Shown in pieces: positions 1 through 12,787 of a stretch of 64,000 bases of DNA. The stretch spans positions 1-64,000 of the forward strand of contig CALSNT010000005.1 of the NCBI GenBank assembly GCA_943787785.1. The letters are read 5' to 3'. The notes below the pieces were generated by a model. The model made no database searches. It saw only the letters and a program-made list of their open reading frames with translations, and was not told the DNA's origin. The first letter of the stretch is position 1, and every line of letters begins with the position of its first letter. Source of the DNA: an uncultured Paracoccaceae bacterium. Lineage in GTDB: Bacteria; Pseudomonadota; Alphaproteobacteria; Rhodobacterales; Rhodobacteraceae. Both the position numbers and the translations under genes were made by a program.

Positions 1-91
1 CACCCGCAACGGCGTCGAGTGTAAGAGCCCGAATCGCCGCGGCGCGCATCCAGTGATCAGGGTGCGTCTTTCTGAGGGTTTGAATATCCAT
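1..91 (-). CDS. tkt: Transketolase, N-terminal fragment (runs off the window)
   Basis: The reverse strand starts ATG at 91 and reads MDIQTLRKTHPDHWMRAAA then IRALTLDAVAG, which matches the opening of Rhodobacteraceae transketolases (pentose phosphate/Calvin cycle, thiamine-diphosphate enzyme). An AAGGAAG ribosome binding site lies just upstream. Only 30 codons are inside the window, so no catalytic residues are visible. It is divergent from the coiled-coil/zapA pair, an arrangement common in this family. Confidence 0.85.
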   Translation of the reverse strand, partial: MDIQTLRKTHPDHWMRAAAIRALTLDAVAG

Positions 92-293
92 CGCGCGGCA
101 CTTCCTTTGATCAGCTGTGGTTCGGGCGCTTGATAGCAGGCCAATGGGTGAGATCAAGCGCGCCTCATAAGCCTTTGTTCGCCAACAGGGGCTGCAATCC
201 GGGCGCGTTTAGATAAAATCACCAAAACCCCGGTTGCACACGATTCGCAACTCGGTGCAAAAGCGGGGAAGCAAATACGTGGGGACAGCATAG

Positions 294-1331
294 ATGGATG
301 ACATCCTGGCGCTCGAGGGCCGCATCACGGCGGCACTGGATCGGATCAAGCAGGGCCTGCATACGGTCGATGGGTCGGCCATGCGCCAGCTCGAAGCGGC
401 GCTGGAAGGCGAACGCGCCGCAAAAGAAGAGCTGGAGAACCGCCTGCGCGACATGCGCGGTTCCCAAGACAGCCGCGTTGAAGACCTTCAAGAGGAGCTT
501 GAGCGTCAGCAGAAGTTGTTCGACGCCGAGGTCGAGCGCCTTAAAGGCGAAGTGTCCAAGCGTGACGAGGCGGTCGAAGCATCCAAGGCTGACATGTCCG
601 CCCTGCGCAATTCGGCCGCGCAGCAGGATGCTGGTTCGGGCGCGCTGCGCGAAGAATTGGTGACGATGCAGAAGGAACTGCAGCAGCAGGAAAACGCCGC
701 CGGAGAACTTCGCGCCGAGATCGACAACCGCGACAATCACCTCGCAAAGCTGCAAAAGCGTATTGATACGCGTGACCAGAAACTGATCGAAGCGCATGAT
801 GAGATTCAAAGCCGTGAAGAAATGATTGCGCATTTGCGTCAGGACCTCGAATCGCGCGAGGCTAGTGTCGCCTCATTGACCGAGTGGCTGGAAACCCGCG
901 ACGGAGAGTTGAAGCGCCTTACCGCAGAAGTTGAAGATAAGGATGGTAAAGGTGGGCAGTTGCAGAAAATTCTTGCAACGCGTGAGGCCGAGCTGGAGCA
1001 GGTTCGCGCCGAAAATGCCGAGCACAGCGATGAATTGGCCAACCTGAAAGGCAAGCTTGCCGCGCATGATCGCGAGAGCGGTCAAATGCGCGAGGCGCTG
1101 ATCGCACTTGATGGGGAACAGGAACGCCTGCGTGCCGTCATCGAGACCCGCGATGCCCAGATCGAGCACCTGCGCGATGGCAGCGGGGGGGGCGATGACG
1201 CAGCACTGCACGCTCAGCTTCGTGAGCGCGACGCAGAAATAGCCGAGCTCAAGAAAGCGCGTGAGGCGGATCGCCTGGAAATGGACGCGGTGATGGAAGA
1301 ACTGTCATCCCTGATCGGAGAATCCGCCTGA
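294..1331 (+). CDS. Long coiled-coil protein upstream of ZapA, unknown function
   Basis: A 345-residue protein made almost entirely of charged heptad-like sequence rich in Glu, Arg, Lys, Ala and Gln, with no signal peptide or membrane segment. It is therefore predicted to be a cytoplasmic coiled coil. Its stop overlaps the zapA start by one base, so the two are translationally coupled. In many alphaproteobacteria a coiled-coil gene sits between tkt and zapA. A role in division or nucleoid organisation is inferred from position only. No catalytic domain is recognised. Confidence 0.7.
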   Translation: MDDILALEGRITAALDRIKQGLHTVDGSAMRQLEAALEGERAAKEELENRLRDMRGSQDSRVEDLQEELERQQKLFDAEVERLKGEVSKRDEAVEASKADMSALRNSAAQQDAGSGALREELVTMQKELQQQENAAGELRAEIDNRDNHLAKLQKRIDTRDQKLIEAHDEIQSREEMIAHLRQDLESREASVASLTEWLETRDGELKRLTAEVEDKDGKGGQLQKILATREAELEQVRAENAEHSDELANLKGKLAAHDRESGQMREALIALDGEQERLRAVIETRDAQIEHLRDGSGGGDDAALHAQLRERDAEIAELKKAREADRLEMDAVMEELSSLIGESA

Positions 1332-1726
1332 TGCCCGAAATTCAGATCATCATCGGTGGCCGCGAATTTGAAGTGGCCTGCCAGGAGGGTGAGGAACATT
1401 ACCTCGAATCCGCTGCACAATTGCTGGACGGCGAAGCTTCGGTGCTTGCCAGCCAGATTGGGCGGATGCCCGAAAGCCGGATGCTGTTGATGGCCGGGCT
1501 GATGCTGGCCGACAAGACCGCCGGAATGGACGAGCAGTTGCGGCAAGCCGAGGCCCGTCTGGGCGAACAGGAAGCCGAGCTTGAAAACCTGCGAAATATG
1601 TCCGAACGAGAACCGGAGCAGATCGAGGTGCCGGTTGTCCCACCAGAGGTCGTGACCGGACTTTCCCAGATCGCTGCGCGGACTGAAGAGCTTGCCGACG
1701 CTGTTGAAGCGCGCGCTGCGAAATAG
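1331..1726 (+). CDS. zapA: Cell division protein ZapA
   Basis: A 131-residue protein that begins with the ZapA-type beta strand and GGREFEVAC motif, followed by an all-helical C-terminal half. ZapA binds FtsZ and cross-links protofilaments at the division ring. The length suits the alphaproteobacterial form. It is coupled to the preceding coiled-coil gene and followed by a structured non-coding stretch that fits 6S RNA, the usual neighbour of zapA. Confidence 0.85.
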   Translation: MPEIQIIIGGREFEVACQEGEEHYLESAAQLLDGEASVLASQIGRMPESRMLLMAGLMLADKTAGMDEQLRQAEARLGEQEAELENLRNMSEREPEQIEVPVVPPEVVTGLSQIAARTEELADAVEARAAK

Positions 1727-1754
1727 CGTCACGCAGTCGATCTTACCTGCTGAA

Positions 1755-1910
1755 GCTTTTCTTCCGCCTCGCGCGGACGTGCTATTTCTGCGCCAACACA
1801 CTTTCTTCGTGGCCCAGACCAATTGCTAACACGCGCGCCGTGAGCAATCGCCGCAATTGAACAGCGGTTGGGCGCCGTTCCAATGCCCGCGCAAGGCCAT
1901 ATGCGGCCAA
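1755..1910 (+). ncRNA. ssrS: Candidate 6S RNA (ssrS) downstream of zapA
   Basis: No gene fits between zapA (ends 1726) and grxD (ends 1934), but the stretch folds well by eye. Bases 1766–1780 pair with 1883–1897 (GCCT, then GCGCGG, with one C/A mismatch). An inner helix pairs CGCCAAC (1791) with GTTGGGCG (1867, one bulge). The apex ATTGCT-AA-CAC pairs with GTGAGCAAT. A long rod with an internal bubble downstream of zapA is the usual form and place of 6S RNA, which binds RNA polymerase holoenzyme. The ends are approximate and no covariance search was possible. Confidence 0.6.
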
Positions 1911-1933
1911 AACACTGAACCGAGAAATTCTGC

Positions 1934-2293
1934 TTAGCTGTTGCTTTCGCGGATCTTGTCAGCGGCGTCCTTGCTATAGGTGACGCCCTTGTCGTCGAAC
2001 ATCTGGTCCAGCTCACCGGACAGGGTCATTTCCGTGATGATATCGCAGCCACCTACAAATTCGCCTTTGACATATAGCTGCGGCACGGTAGGCCAGTCGG
2101 AATAGTCCTTGATGCCTTGGCGCAATGCCTCATCCGCCAGCACGTTCACGTCGGCGAATTCGACTTCCATATAGTTCAGCACGCCCGCCACGCGGGACGA
2201 AAATCCACACTGCGGCATCTCTTTGGTGCCCTTCATGAACAGGACAACGTCGTTGCTGGTCACAGTTTCTTTGATCTGGGTTTCGGTGGTCAT
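1934..2293 (-). CDS. grxD: Monothiol glutaredoxin (Grx4/GrxD type)
   Basis: A 119-residue protein with the monothiol active site CGFS at residues 29–32, preceded by KGTKEMPQ. It also has the [19 protein letters not shown] glutathione/Fe-S binding segment. Family members carry a glutathione-bound [2Fe-2S] cluster and pass it on together with BolA. The gene shares a four-base ATGA overlap with the membrane protein before it and lies two genes after bolA in the same operon, which fits a shared iron–sulfur job. Confidence 0.93.
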   Translation of the reverse strand: MTTETQIKETVTSNDVVLFMKGTKEMPQCGFSSRVAGVLNYMEVEFADVNVLADEALRQGIKDYSDWPTVPQLYVKGEFVGGCDIITEMTLSGELDQMFDDKGVTYSKDAADKIRESNS

Positions 2294-2580
2294 TTCGTCG
2301 ATCCTAGTTTCTTGGCGAAGTTGATTGCGCCCGTTGCGGCCGTTTTCCCGAGACGTGATACAGTGGTATTGAACAGCTCAATAACCTCATTCTGGTTATG
2401 CGCGCGCGCGATCACACTCATGTCAATGGCTTCTGTGCCCAAGGGCCTTTTCTTGCGTTCATCCTTGGCCCCTTTGATAGCGGAAAGGTTTCGTCGTCTG
2501 CCCTGCTTATACCATGCCTCGGCGATGGCCGCAGCGACGATGAGTCCAACGACGGCTATCGCAACCCAGCCCCAACTCAT
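2290..2580 (-). CDS. Small single-pass membrane protein, unknown function
   Basis: A 96-residue protein with one N-terminal membrane helix (residues 5–22, [19 protein letters not shown]) and a basic cytoplasmic remainder. It overlaps bolA upstream and grxD downstream by four bases each, so it is coupled to the BolA/Grx operon. No known domain is recognised. A link with Fe-S handling is inferred from position only. Confidence 0.7.
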   Translation of the reverse strand: MSWGWVAIAVVGLIVAAAIAEAWYKQGRRRNLSAIKGAKDERKKRPLGTEAIDMSVIARAHNQNEVIELFNTTVSRLGKTAATGAINFAKKLGSTK

Positions 2581-2819
2581 TCCGGTACCTTCGTCGTCAG
2601 CGCCAGCGCGTGCAATTCTCCGTTTGATCCGTCCATCTTGCCTTTCAGCGCCGCATAAACCGCACGTTGCTGCTGGACCCGGTTCTGGCCGCGGAAACTT
2701 TCGTCAACGACTTCGGCGGCATAATGGTTCCCGTCGCCCGCCAGATCAGTGATGGTGATCGTGGCGTCGGGGAATGTCTGGCGCAGCAGGTCTTCGATGT
2801 CGCGGGCGGCCATGGCCAT
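2577..2819 (-). CDS. bolA: BolA family protein
   Basis: An 80-residue BolA-fold protein: it opens MAMAARDIEDLLRQTFPDA, contains GDGNHYAAEVVDESFRG with the conserved His, and ends with the helix RVQQQRAVYAALKGKM. BolA forms [2Fe-2S]-bridged heterodimers with monothiol glutaredoxins, and grxD is in the same operon. The start at 2819 is chosen over longer in-frame extensions because AAGGAG lies at the right spacing. A second ATG two codons in (2813) is possible. Confidence 0.9.
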   Translation of the reverse strand: MAMAARDIEDLLRQTFPDATITITDLAGDGNHYAAEVVDESFRGQNRVQQQRAVYAALKGKMDGSNGELHALALTTKVPE

Positions 2820-2845
2820 GGGGCGGGACTCCTTTGATGCTTGAT

Positions 2846-3336
2846 CTAAGCGGAGTGTTGGGCTTCGGCAAGGTTGCAGTCGCTGAACACACACCCCATT
2901 TGGACTAAATCAACCCGCTGGCCGTCGTGACTTCGTACGGCTTGGCGCAGGCAGCCTTCTTCGACAAACCCCAGCCGGGCATAGAATTCCAACGCGCGTG
3001 TGTTTCGAGAGTAAACTTGCGTTTCCACCCGGAACAGGCCGAATTTGTTGAACATTTCTGCAAGGATTGCCTGCGCGAAAGCGGCTCCGTGGCCTTGTCC
3101 CGTCGGGTAGGTTCCGAACTTGCGCAACTCGGCAAAGAAATGGCGTCTGGTTTCTAGCGCCAACATGGCAAGGCCGCAGACGGCGCCGGTGTCCCAGACG
3201 AAGACCTCGCGTTCACGGTGCGCGATCATTTTTGCATAGCTCTCGGCGCTTGCCGGATTGAAACCCTCGGATATTCCGGGCGCGTTTTGCAGGGCTAGAA
3301 TGGCCGGGATGTCGTCAGGAGATGCCCGGCGCAGCA

Positions 3337-3337
<1 letters not shown>
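2846..3337 (-). CDS. GNAT family N-acetyltransferase
   Basis: A 163-residue protein of the RimJ/RimL-like GNAT group. The acetyl-CoA loop region GTYPTGQGHGAAFAQAIL is followed by VETQVYSRNTRALEFYARLGF, the typical strand–helix with an Asn before the last domain half. The substrate cannot be told from sequence. Its start overlaps the purL stop, so it is translated from the purL message. Regulation with purine synthesis is likely, but a role there is not shown. Confidence 0.8.
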
Positions 3338-5496
<2,159 letters not shown>

Positions 5497-5886
5497 TGGC
5501 CCCCCGGTCCGTTGCGCACCTCATAGGTCAAGCAGGGCAACGGGAAAAGGGGCAACTGCGGGATTCGGCGGCCTCTGGGCGGACTCAGTTGAAAGCCATC
5601 ATGCTGGAAATCGTGCAGATGTTCGAAAAGTGAAACAAATACCCGCATAAGGCGAGTAATCTGATGGCTCATCTTTTGGTTCGTCCAACCCGCATCGGCG
5701 CGCAATTTCGAGCGGCCCAAAAAAAAGGCCGAGCACAAGGCGCGGCCGAAGTCCAACAGGGAGGTAGAAAGCAGGCAATGCCTGCCCTCTGGCTTAAGAA
5801 TTAGGCAGTCTGTGCAGAGCGATCAAGGGTAAACGGGGGTCAATCACGCATTTCGGATATGTCGCTGTCGCATATCTGCCGTAGCG
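5497..5886. other. Intergenic region between lysR and purL
   Basis: A 390-base gap with no convincing gene. It should hold the purL promoter. It contains the terminator for the lysR transcript (5719–5747) and a perfect inverted repeat, GCAGGCA/TGCCTGC, at 5771–5785 that could be an operator or a second hairpin. A 96-codon reverse frame across 5466–5756 overlaps the purL start and looks spurious. Confidence 0.5.
5719..5747 (-). terminator. Intrinsic terminator of the lysR transcript
   Basis: On the reverse strand the stem GGCCG, an 11-base loop and CGGCC are followed by eight T residues (T-run at 5719–5726). It lies 140 bases after the lysR stop and before the purL promoter. The stem is short but the T-tract is strong. 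Confidence 0.6.
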
Positions 5887-6792
5887 TCAGGCTTCTGCGT
5901 CGGCCTTCTGGCGCTTGCGATGGGCGACAATTTCTTCGGTCACGAAGTCCCGGAATGCGCCTATCCGCTTGGAATGTCTCAGTTCTTCCGGGAATGCGAG
6001 GAACACGGGAACCTCGGCACTTTCCAATTCGGGCAGGACACGCACCAGGTTCGGGACATCTTCGGAAACATAGTCGGGCAACACGCCGATGCCCAAATCA
6101 TTCAGCACTGCCTGAAGCACTCCGTAATAATTGTTCACGGTCAGGGTGGACGAGACGTTGTAAGTCAGGAGTTCCTGTACAAGCCGTGCTCCGGCACTGA
6201 CCTGCGCGGACGTGGTGTTCTGGCAGATCAGACGATGGTCGGCGAGGTCCTCCGGGCGCATCGGTGTTCCCTTGGCGGCCAGATAGTCCGGTGTTGCATA
6301 AAGGCGCATTCGCACCGTCATCAGTCGGCGGCGGATCAGGTCGGCCTGGCTGGGCTCTTTCATGCGGATTGCGACGTCGGCTTCGCGCATCGGCAGGTCC
6401 AGCACCCGTTCCTCCAACATCAGGTCAATGTTGAGGTCGGGATATTTTTCATAAAGCTTCGGCAATCGCGGTGCGAGCCAGATGGTGCCGAATCCGGTGG
6501 TGGTGGTGACGCGCAGCTCTCCGAATACCTCTTCCTCGCTGTCGCGGATCCGGGCTGAGGCTGTGTCGAGCCGCTTGTTCATCGCGGAGGTCGCGTCGAA
6601 TAGCAGCTCGCCTTGCTCGGTCAGGATCAGCCCGCGTGCATGGCGGTGGAACAGCGTCGTGTTGAGTGATTCTTCCAGCGCGCGAATCTGTCGGCTGACA
6701 GCGGATTGCGACAAGTGCAGCGTGTCGCCGGCATGAGTCAGGCTGCCGGCATCGGCGACGGCGTGAAAGATTCTGAGCTTATCCCAGTCCAT
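5887..6792 (-). CDS. LysR family transcriptional regulator
   Basis: A 301-residue LysR regulator. The N-terminal winged helix-turn-helix reads MDWDKLRIFHAVADAGSLT with LHLSQSAVSRQIRALEE, followed by a substrate-binding domain (GFGTIWLAPRLPKLYEKYP; GIGVLPDYVSED). The start at 6792 is chosen because MDWDKLRIFHA is the standard family opening; the in-frame extension upstream has no family features. It is divergent from the indolepyruvate ferredoxin oxidoreductase gene with 149 bases between, so control of that gene is the simplest guess. The effector is unknown. Confidence 0.88.
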   Translation of the reverse strand: MDWDKLRIFHAVADAGSLTHAGDTLHLSQSAVSRQIRALEESLNTTLFHRHARGLILTEQGELLFDATSAMNKRLDTASARIRDSEEEVFGELRVTTTTGFGTIWLAPRLPKLYEKYPDLNIDLMLEERVLDLPMREADVAIRMKEPSQADLIRRRLMTVRMRLYATPDYLAAKGTPMRPEDLADHRLICQNTTSAQVSAGARLVQELLTYNVSSTLTVNNYYGVLQAVLNDLGIGVLPDYVSEDVPNLVRVLPELESAEVPVFLAFPEELRHSKRIGAFRDFVTEEIVAHRKRQKADAEA

Positions 6793-6941
6793 TTTGACCA
6801 AATCCGAAAATGTGAGCGTATGACATTGATACGCTGCATAAGCGGTGTGTGGCGTAAAAAGCAAACAAACTCGTGACTGAAATTCGCTTTGTAGGTCAGA
6901 TTAGTTGACCTATAATGGCGCGATCCGAGGAGGGGTTCCCG

Positions 6942-9900
6942 ATGGCTCTGAACGATGTCTCGCTGCACGACCGTTTCGAATTGACCAAATCTCCGGTGCT
7001 ACTGAACGGCACCCAGGCGCTGGTGCGGCTGATGCTGATGCAGAAGGCGCGCGACCGGGCGGCGGGGTGGAATACCGGCGGATACGTTACGGGGTACCGA
7101 GGCTCCCCGCTGGGGGCAGTGGACCAGCAGATGACGCGGGCCGGTGCGGATATAAAAGCCGCCGATATCCACTTTAATCCGGGCCTGAACGAAGATCTCG
7201 CTGCAACGGCCCTGTGGGGCAGTCAGCAGGCCGAGTTGCGCGGTGAAGGGCGCTTCGATGGCGTCTTTGGCCTCTGGTATGGCAAGGGGCCGGGGGTGGA
7301 CCGGTCAGGTGACGTCATGCGCCACGCCAACATGGCCGGGACGTCCCCGTTGGGCGGCGTTCTGATGGCGATGGGGGATGACCACACAGGCGAGTCCTCG
7401 ACCACTCTGCACCAGTCCGACTGGGCCATGGTGGGCGCCTATATGCCTGTCCTGTCTCCGGCGGGCGTGCAGGAAATTCTGGATTATGGGCTGTACGGCT
7501 GGGCACTATCGCGCTTTGCCGGGGTCTGGGCGGGCCTGAAGCTGATGAAAGACACGGTCGAAGCAACGGCGGTGGTCGATGGACGCGTGGATCGGATGAG
7601 TTTCGTGACGCCGGACTTCGACATGCCCGAGGGCGGGCTGCACATCCGCATCCGCGACACTCCGGTCGATCAGGAAGCCCGGATGATTGACCACAAGCGC
7701 TTCGCCGCAGAAGCCTTTGCGCGGGCAAACAAAATTGACAATCGTGTTTGGGGAAAACCAGGCGCGAAAATCGGCTTTGTCGCTGCCGGGAAAAACTGGC
7801 TGGATCTGGTCCACGCGCTCGATCTACTGGGCATCGGCGCTGCCGAGGCAGACCGTCTGGGCCTGACAACTTACAAGGTCGGGCAGGTCTGGCCGTTGGA
7901 CATGGACAGCTTCCACGACTGGGCCGAGGGCCTCGATCTGATCGTTTGCGTCGAGGAAAAGCGCAAGCTGATCGAGGTTCAGGTGAAAGAGGCGATTTTT
8001 GATGATCGCGCGGGTCGCCGCGTCTATGGCTGGCGCAAGGTCGCCCACGGTCCCGAGCTGTTCCCGACCCGGATGTCACTGGACCCGGTGTTCATTGCCC
8101 GCCGTTTGGGCGAGGTGCTGATCGAGGAAGGGCGCGGCACCGACCACGTGAAAGCCGCCCTGCGATGCCTTGATGAAGCGGCCAAAGCCGACAACGCCCC
8201 CGACCTTGCCAAACGCACCCCGTATTTCTGTTCCGGCTGCCCGCACAACAGCTCGACCAAACTCCCCGAGGGATCGCGCGCTTATGCCGGGATCGGTTGC
8301 CATTATCTGGTGCAATGGATGGATCGCGATACGGTCGGCTTCACGCAGATGGGGGGTGAGGGTGCGAACTGGGTGGGTGAAGCGCCGTTTTCGACGCGTG
8401 ACCATATGTTCCAGAATATTGGCGACGGCACCTACAATCATTCCGGCGTGCAGGCAGTTCGCGCAGCTTTGGCGGCTGGCACGACGATGACCTATAAAAT
8501 CCTGTTCAACGACGCTGTCGCGATGACCGGCGGGCAGGGCAACGATGGCGGGTTGACGGCAGACCGGGTCGCGCGGGAACTGCTGGCGATGGGAGTGCGG
8601 AATCTCGCCGTGGTTTACGATGAGAAAGAGGAGCCTCGGCGTGCGGATTTCCCCGCTGGGATCGGCTGGCATGAACGCGCCGAGATGCCAGAAGTGCAGC
8701 GGGCATTTTCCAAATACAAAGGCGTCTCAGCTATCATCTATGTCCAGACCTGCGCCGCCGAAAAACGTCGCCGCCGCAAGCGCGGGCTGTTCCCCGACCC
8801 CGACAAGCGGGTCTTCATCAACACCGACGTCTGCGAAGGCTGCGGGGATTGCGGGGTCCAATCGAATTGCGTCTCGCTGGTTCCGGTCGAGACTGAACTT
8901 GGCCGTAAACGCGCCGTAGACCAGTCGTCCTGCAACAAGGATTATTCCTGCCTGAACGGCTTTTGCCCCTCATTCGTAACCGTCGAAGGCGGCACACCCA
9001 AGAAGGCGGCGGCCCGCGAACTGGACCTTACCGGCCTGCCGGACCCGGCGCTGCCCGTGATTGACGGCACCCACAACATGATCATCACCGGGGTCGGTGG
9101 TACCGGGGTCGTGACCATTGGTGCGACCCTCGCCATGGCCGCTCATCTGGAAGGCAAGGGCGTCGGCATGATGGAGATGGCGGGCTTGGCCCAGAAGGGG
9201 GGTGCTGTGCATATCCACTGCCGCATTGGTAAGACGCCGAACGATATCAACGCGATACGCGTGGCGCTTGGCGAATGTGATGCGCTGATCGGAGGTGATC
9301 TTGTGGTCTCGGCAGGGGCGTCGACGCTGAACCTGTTGCGGCCCGGCTCCGCTGGGGCGGTGGTAAACAGCCACGAGATCATGACAGGCGACTTTGCCCG
9401 TGATGAGAATTTTACGTTGCCGGGTGACAGGTTGAAGCTATCTCTTGAGGCGAAGCTTCAGGATAGGTTGCGCCTGTTGGATGCGACCAAGCTTGCCCGT
9501 GTGACTCTGGGCGATACGATCTATTCAAACATGATCGTTCTTGGCGCGGCATGGCAAAATGGCTTGGTTCCGCTGAGCCATGATGCAATCTACCGCGCGA
9601 TTGAGCTCAACGGGGCTGCCCCGAAACGTAACCAACAGGCGTTCGAAACCGGTCGTTGGGCAGCGTTGAACGTCGAGGCACTGGCCGACGTTCTGGCCCC
9701 GTCGGTGATTGCCCTGCCGAAAACGCTGGACGAGAAAATTGCATTCCGCGCCGACCATCTGACCGCCTATCAAAGTCCGAAACTCGCCGCGAAATATCGC
9801 ACGCGTCTGGATAAGATCAGTGACCTGCGACTGCGCGAAGCTGTGGCGCTCGGCTATCACAAGTTGCTGAGTTACAAGGATGAATATGAAGTCGCCCGCC

Positions 9901-10343
9901 TGTTGTCTGACACCCGCGAACAGGCGGCTGAGGCATTCGACGGCGACCTGAAGCTCTCCTACCACCTTGCCCCGCCAATCCTATCGAAGACCGGCGCAAA
10001 CGGGCGGCCCGTCAAGCGGCAGTTCGGGCAATGGACCGAGCGTCTGTGGCCCGTACTGGCCCGCTTCAAGCGCCTACGCGGCACATCGTTTGACCCTTTC
10101 GGGCGCAGCGAAGAACGGCGGATGGAACGTGCGTTGATTGCCGAGTACGAAGGCGATCTTGAGGAAATCCTCGCCGATCCGTCTCGAAATCTAGACGCTT
10201 CGGTGGCTCTTGCCGAACTGCCCCTGACGATCCGGGGATTTGGCCCGGTGAAGATGGAAAATGCGGCCAAGGCGGCGAAGCGGCGGGAAGAATTGCTGGC
10301 GGCCTTCCGTGCCGGGCTCGCCCCGGCGACGGCCGCTGAATAG
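6942..10343 (+). CDS. Indolepyruvate ferredoxin oxidoreductase, single-chain form
   Basis: A 1133-residue fused IOR that decarboxylates aryl-pyruvates from aromatic amino acids to aryl-acetyl-CoA using thiamine diphosphate and ferredoxin. The N-terminal pyrimidine-binding half has [22 protein letters not shown] lies near residue 430. Cysteine clusters [14 protein letters not shown] and [13 protein letters not shown] near 630–680 fit Fe-S binding. The gamma domain opens [14 protein letters not shown] near 713. The start at 6942 follows GGAGGGG; a longer start at 6915 lacks a good site. The divergent LysR gene is the likely regulator. Confidence 0.9.
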   Translation: MALNDVSLHDRFELTKSPVLLNGTQALVRLMLMQKARDRAAGWNTGGYVTGYRGSPLGAVDQQMTRAGADIKAADIHFNPGLNEDLAATALWGSQQAELRGEGRFDGVFGLWYGKGPGVDRSGDVMRHANMAGTSPLGGVLMAMGDDHTGESSTTLHQSDWAMVGAYMPVLSPAGVQEILDYGLYGWALSRFAGVWAGLKLMKDTVEATAVVDGRVDRMSFVTPDFDMPEGGLHIRIRDTPVDQEARMIDHKRFAAEAFARANKIDNRVWGKPGAKIGFVAAGKNWLDLVHALDLLGIGAAEADRLGLTTYKVGQVWPLDMDSFHDWAEGLDLIVCVEEKRKLIEVQVKEAIFDDRAGRRVYGWRKVAHGPELFPTRMSLDPVFIARRLGEVLIEEGRGTDHVKAALRCLDEAAKADNAPDLAKRTPYFCSGCPHNSSTKLPEGSRAYAGIGCHYLVQWMDRDTVGFTQMGGEGANWVGEAPFSTRDHMFQNIGDGTYNHSGVQAVRAALAAGTTMTYKILFNDAVAMTGGQGNDGGLTADRVARELLAMGVRNLAVVYDEKEEPRRADFPAGIGWHERAEMPEVQRAFSKYKGVSAIIYVQTCAAEKRRRRKRGLFPDPDKRVFINTDVCEGCGDCGVQSNCVSLVPVETELGRKRAVDQSSCNKDYSCLNGFCPSFVTVEGGTPKKAAARELDLTGLPDPALPVIDGTHNMIITGVGGTGVVTIGATLAMAAHLEGKGVGMMEMAGLAQKGGAVHIHCRIGKTPNDINAIRVALGECDALIGGDLVVSAGASTLNLLRPGSAGAVVNSHEIMTGDFARDENFTLPGDRLKLSLEAKLQDRLRLLDATKLARVTLGDTIYSNMIVLGAAWQNGLVPLSHDAIYRAIELNGAAPKRNQQAFETGRWAALNVEALADVLAPSVIALPKTLDEKIAFRADHLTAYQSPKLAAKYRTRLDKISDLRLREAVALGYHKLLSYKDEYEVARLLSDTREQAAEAFDGDLKLSYHLAPPILSKTGANGRPVKRQFGQWTERLWPVLARFKRLRGTSFDPFGRSEERRMERALIAEYEGDLEEILADPSRNLDASVALAELPLTIRGFGPVKMENAAKAAKRREELLAAFRAGLAPATAAE

Positions 10344-10411
10344 GCTCGCATGGACAATCCCGACGCCGCGCCCTATGCCCCTGCGACACGAGACATTTTG
10401 GCGGGCGAAAC

Positions 10412-11221
10412 ATGGCAGTCGGCGTATTCGATTCAGGGCTGGGCGGGCTGACCGTCCTTGACGCTGTGGCCGCCCGGCTGCCCGAAGTTCCCTTCGTCTA
10501 TTTTGGCGACAACGCCCACGCGCCCTATGGCGTGCGGGACGCGGACGATGTGTATAATCTGACCTGCGCCGCCTGTGAGCGTTTGTTCGATGCCGGCTGC
10601 AATTTGATTATCCTGGCCTGCAACACCGCCAGCGCGGTTGCTTTGCGGCGAATGCAGGAATCCTGGGTGCCCGAAGGCAAGCGCGTCCTCGGTGTATTCG
10701 TGCCACTGATCGAGGCTTTGACCGAACGCCAATGGGGTGACAATTCGCCGCCGCGCGAGGTGGCCGTGAAACACGTCGCCCTGTTCGCCACGCCGGCCAC
10801 CGTTGCCAGCCGGGCGTTCCAGCGCGAACTGGCGTTCCGTGCCATCGGCGTTGATGTCGAGGCGCAGGCCTGTGGGGGCGTTGTTGACGCGATTGAAGAG
10901 GGTGACATGATCCTGGCCGAAGCACTGGTGCGCAGCCATGTGGAGGCGCTGAAACGCAAAATGCCGACACCGGACGCAGCGATGCTGGGCTGCACCCATT
11001 ATCCGCTGGTCAAGCAGGTGTTCCAGGATGCGCTGGGCCCGGACGTGAAAGTCTATTCTCAAGCCAGTCTGGTGGCCGAAAGCCTGTCAGATTACCTGAC
11101 CCGGCACCCGGACATGCTCGGCACCGGGGAGGCCGCGTTCCTGACCACCGGCGATCCGGGCCGCGTGTCGGACCGCGCCACCCAGTTCCTGCGACGACGG
11201 ATCGAATTTACAGCGGCGTGA
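10412..11221 (+). CDS. murI: Glutamate racemase
   Basis: A 269-residue MurI that makes D-glutamate for peptidoglycan. Seen are [13 protein letters not shown] at the start, [11 protein letters not shown], and the two catalytic cysteines in ACNTAS (about residue 72) and LGCTHYP (about residue 195). The length is normal. It lies 68 bases after the IOR gene and 57 bases before argC on the same strand. A shared transcript is possible but not shown. Confidence 0.93.
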   Translation: MAVGVFDSGLGGLTVLDAVAARLPEVPFVYFGDNAHAPYGVRDADDVYNLTCAACERLFDAGCNLIILACNTASAVALRRMQESWVPEGKRVLGVFVPLIEALTERQWGDNSPPREVAVKHVALFATPATVASRAFQRELAFRAIGVDVEAQACGGVVDAIEEGDMILAEALVRSHVEALKRKMPTPDAAMLGCTHYPLVKQVFQDALGPDVKVYSQASLVAESLSDYLTRHPDMLGTGEAAFLTTGDPGRVSDRATQFLRRRIEFTAA

Positions 11222-11278
11222 TTTGCGTCACGCGCCATTCGTCATTACATCGCAGACCAAGGAACAAAGGGGCCTGAT

Positions 11279-12307
11279 ATGACCCAAAAAATCGCCATTC
11301 TGGGCGCGTCCGGTTACACCGGCGCCGAACTGATCCGGCTGATCGCGACCCATCCGACGTTGGAAATTGCCGCGCTCAGCGGCGACCGCAAGGCCGGGCA
11401 GCCGATGTCCTCGGTCTATCCGCATCTGCGGCATCTCGATCTGCCGGTCTTGGTACGGATCGAGGATATTCGTTTTACGAATATTGACATGGTGTTCTGC
11501 GCGCTTCCTCATGCGACGTCTCAATCCGTGATCCGCGAATTGCCGGGACATCTCAAAGTCGTAGATCTGTCCGCAGATTTCCGGCTGCGTGACCCGGAAG
11601 AGTACGAAAAATGGTACGGAAAGCCGCACGGTGCACCAGAGCAACAGCTCGAAGCGGTCTATGGTCTGACGGAATTTTACCGCGACGAAATCCGAAACGC
11701 TCGGCTGGTCGCCGGGACAGGCTGCAATGCTGCGACCGGGCAATTTGCGCTGCGCCCGCTGATCGAGGCTGGGGTGATCGACCTCGATGACATCGTGATG
11801 GACCTGAAGGCGGCGACCAGCGGCGCGGGCCGGTCGCTGAAGGAACATTTGCTGCTGTCCGAGCTTTATGAGAACGTGAAGCCCTATTCAGTTGGTGGGA
11901 CGCACCGGCATCTGGGCGAGTTTGATCAGGAATTCTCGAAGATCGCTGGCCGTCCGGTGCAGGTGCAGCTGACGCCACATCTGATCCCCGCCTCGCGCGG
12001 CATTGTCATGACGTGTTACCTGAAGGGTGATGCACAAGAAGTTCATAAGACGTTGGAAAAGGCGTACTCGAACGAAACATTCCTACAGGTTCTGCCATTC
12101 GGTGAGGTTCCACAGATGAAAGATACACGCGCCAGCAACTTCTGCCATATCGGTGTCGCCGGAGATCGTATTCCGGGTCGCACCACCGTGGTGGCGGTGC
12201 TGGACAATCTGACCAAAGGGTCCTCAGGTCAGGCGATCCAGAACGCCAACCTGATGCTTGGACTTGATGAGACGACGGGGCTGATGGCCCCGCCGGTCTA
12301 TCCGTGA
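11279..12307 (+). CDS. argC: N-acetyl-gamma-glutamyl-phosphate reductase
   Basis: A 342-residue ArgC of arginine synthesis, reducing N-acetylglutamyl phosphate with NADPH. The nucleotide-binding loop is [23 protein letters not shown] follows, the catalytic cysteine lies in [13 protein letters not shown], and the conserved [10 protein letters not shown] and [11 protein letters not shown] segments are present. It ends four bases before ccmE, so it is probably co-transcribed with the cytochrome c maturation genes. Confidence 0.94.
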   Translation: MTQKIAILGASGYTGAELIRLIATHPTLEIAALSGDRKAGQPMSSVYPHLRHLDLPVLVRIEDIRFTNIDMVFCALPHATSQSVIRELPGHLKVVDLSADFRLRDPEEYEKWYGKPHGAPEQQLEAVYGLTEFYRDEIRNARLVAGTGCNAATGQFALRPLIEAGVIDLDDIVMDLKAATSGAGRSLKEHLLLSELYENVKPYSVGGTHRHLGEFDQEFSKIAGRPVQVQLTPHLIPASRGIVMTCYLKGDAQEVHKTLEKAYSNETFLQVLPFGEVPQMKDTRASNFCHIGVAGDRIPGRTTVVAVLDNLTKGSSGQAIQNANLMLGLDETTGLMAPPVYP

Positions 12308-12311
12308 CGCC

Positions 12312-12770
12312 ATGAAGGGATTGAAGAAAAAACGTCGCATCCAGGTCATCGCCGTTGCGGCGGTGGCATTGGCCCTGTCCACGGCGCTGATCGGATACGC
12401 GCTGCGCGACGGCATCAACTTCTTCCGCGCGCCTGCACAGGTCGCCGAAGCGCCGCCGCCGCCATCGGAGGTATTCCGTCTTGGTGGCCTCGTGACTGAA
12501 GGCAGTCTGCAGCGCGGTCAAGGCGAGGAAATTACCTTCTCCGTGACAGACGGCGCGGCGACGATCCCGGTCAGCTACACCGGTATCCTCCCCGATCTGT
12601 TCGGCGAAGGCGAAGGCATGGTTGGCACCGGGCGGCTGATCGACGGCACCTTTCAGGCCACTGAAATCCTTGCCAAACACGACGAGACCTACATGCCCAA
12701 AGAAGTCATCGACGCGCTGAAAGAACAGGGCGTGTACGTCGAGCCGGACGCCACACCAGCACAAAATTAA
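12312..12770 (+). CDS. ccmE: Cytochrome c maturation heme chaperone CcmE
   Basis: A 152-residue protein with a basic N-terminus (MKGLKKKRRIQ), one membrane anchor (about 11–29) and a periplasmic OB-fold. The heme-binding motif AKHDETYMP carries the His that forms the covalent heme bond and the nearby Tyr. CcmE takes heme from CcmC and passes it to CcmF/CcmH, both encoded just downstream. The lysis-type gene pair between ccmE and ccmF breaks up the run. Confidence 0.93.
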   Translation: MKGLKKKRRIQVIAVAAVALALSTALIGYALRDGINFFRAPAQVAEAPPPPSEVFRLGGLVTEGSLQRGQGEEITFSVTDGAATIPVSYTGILPDLFGEGEGMVGTGRLIDGTFQATEILAKHDETYMPKEVIDALKEQGVYVEPDATPAQN

Positions 12771-12787
12771 CCACTTCTAATCAGTTA

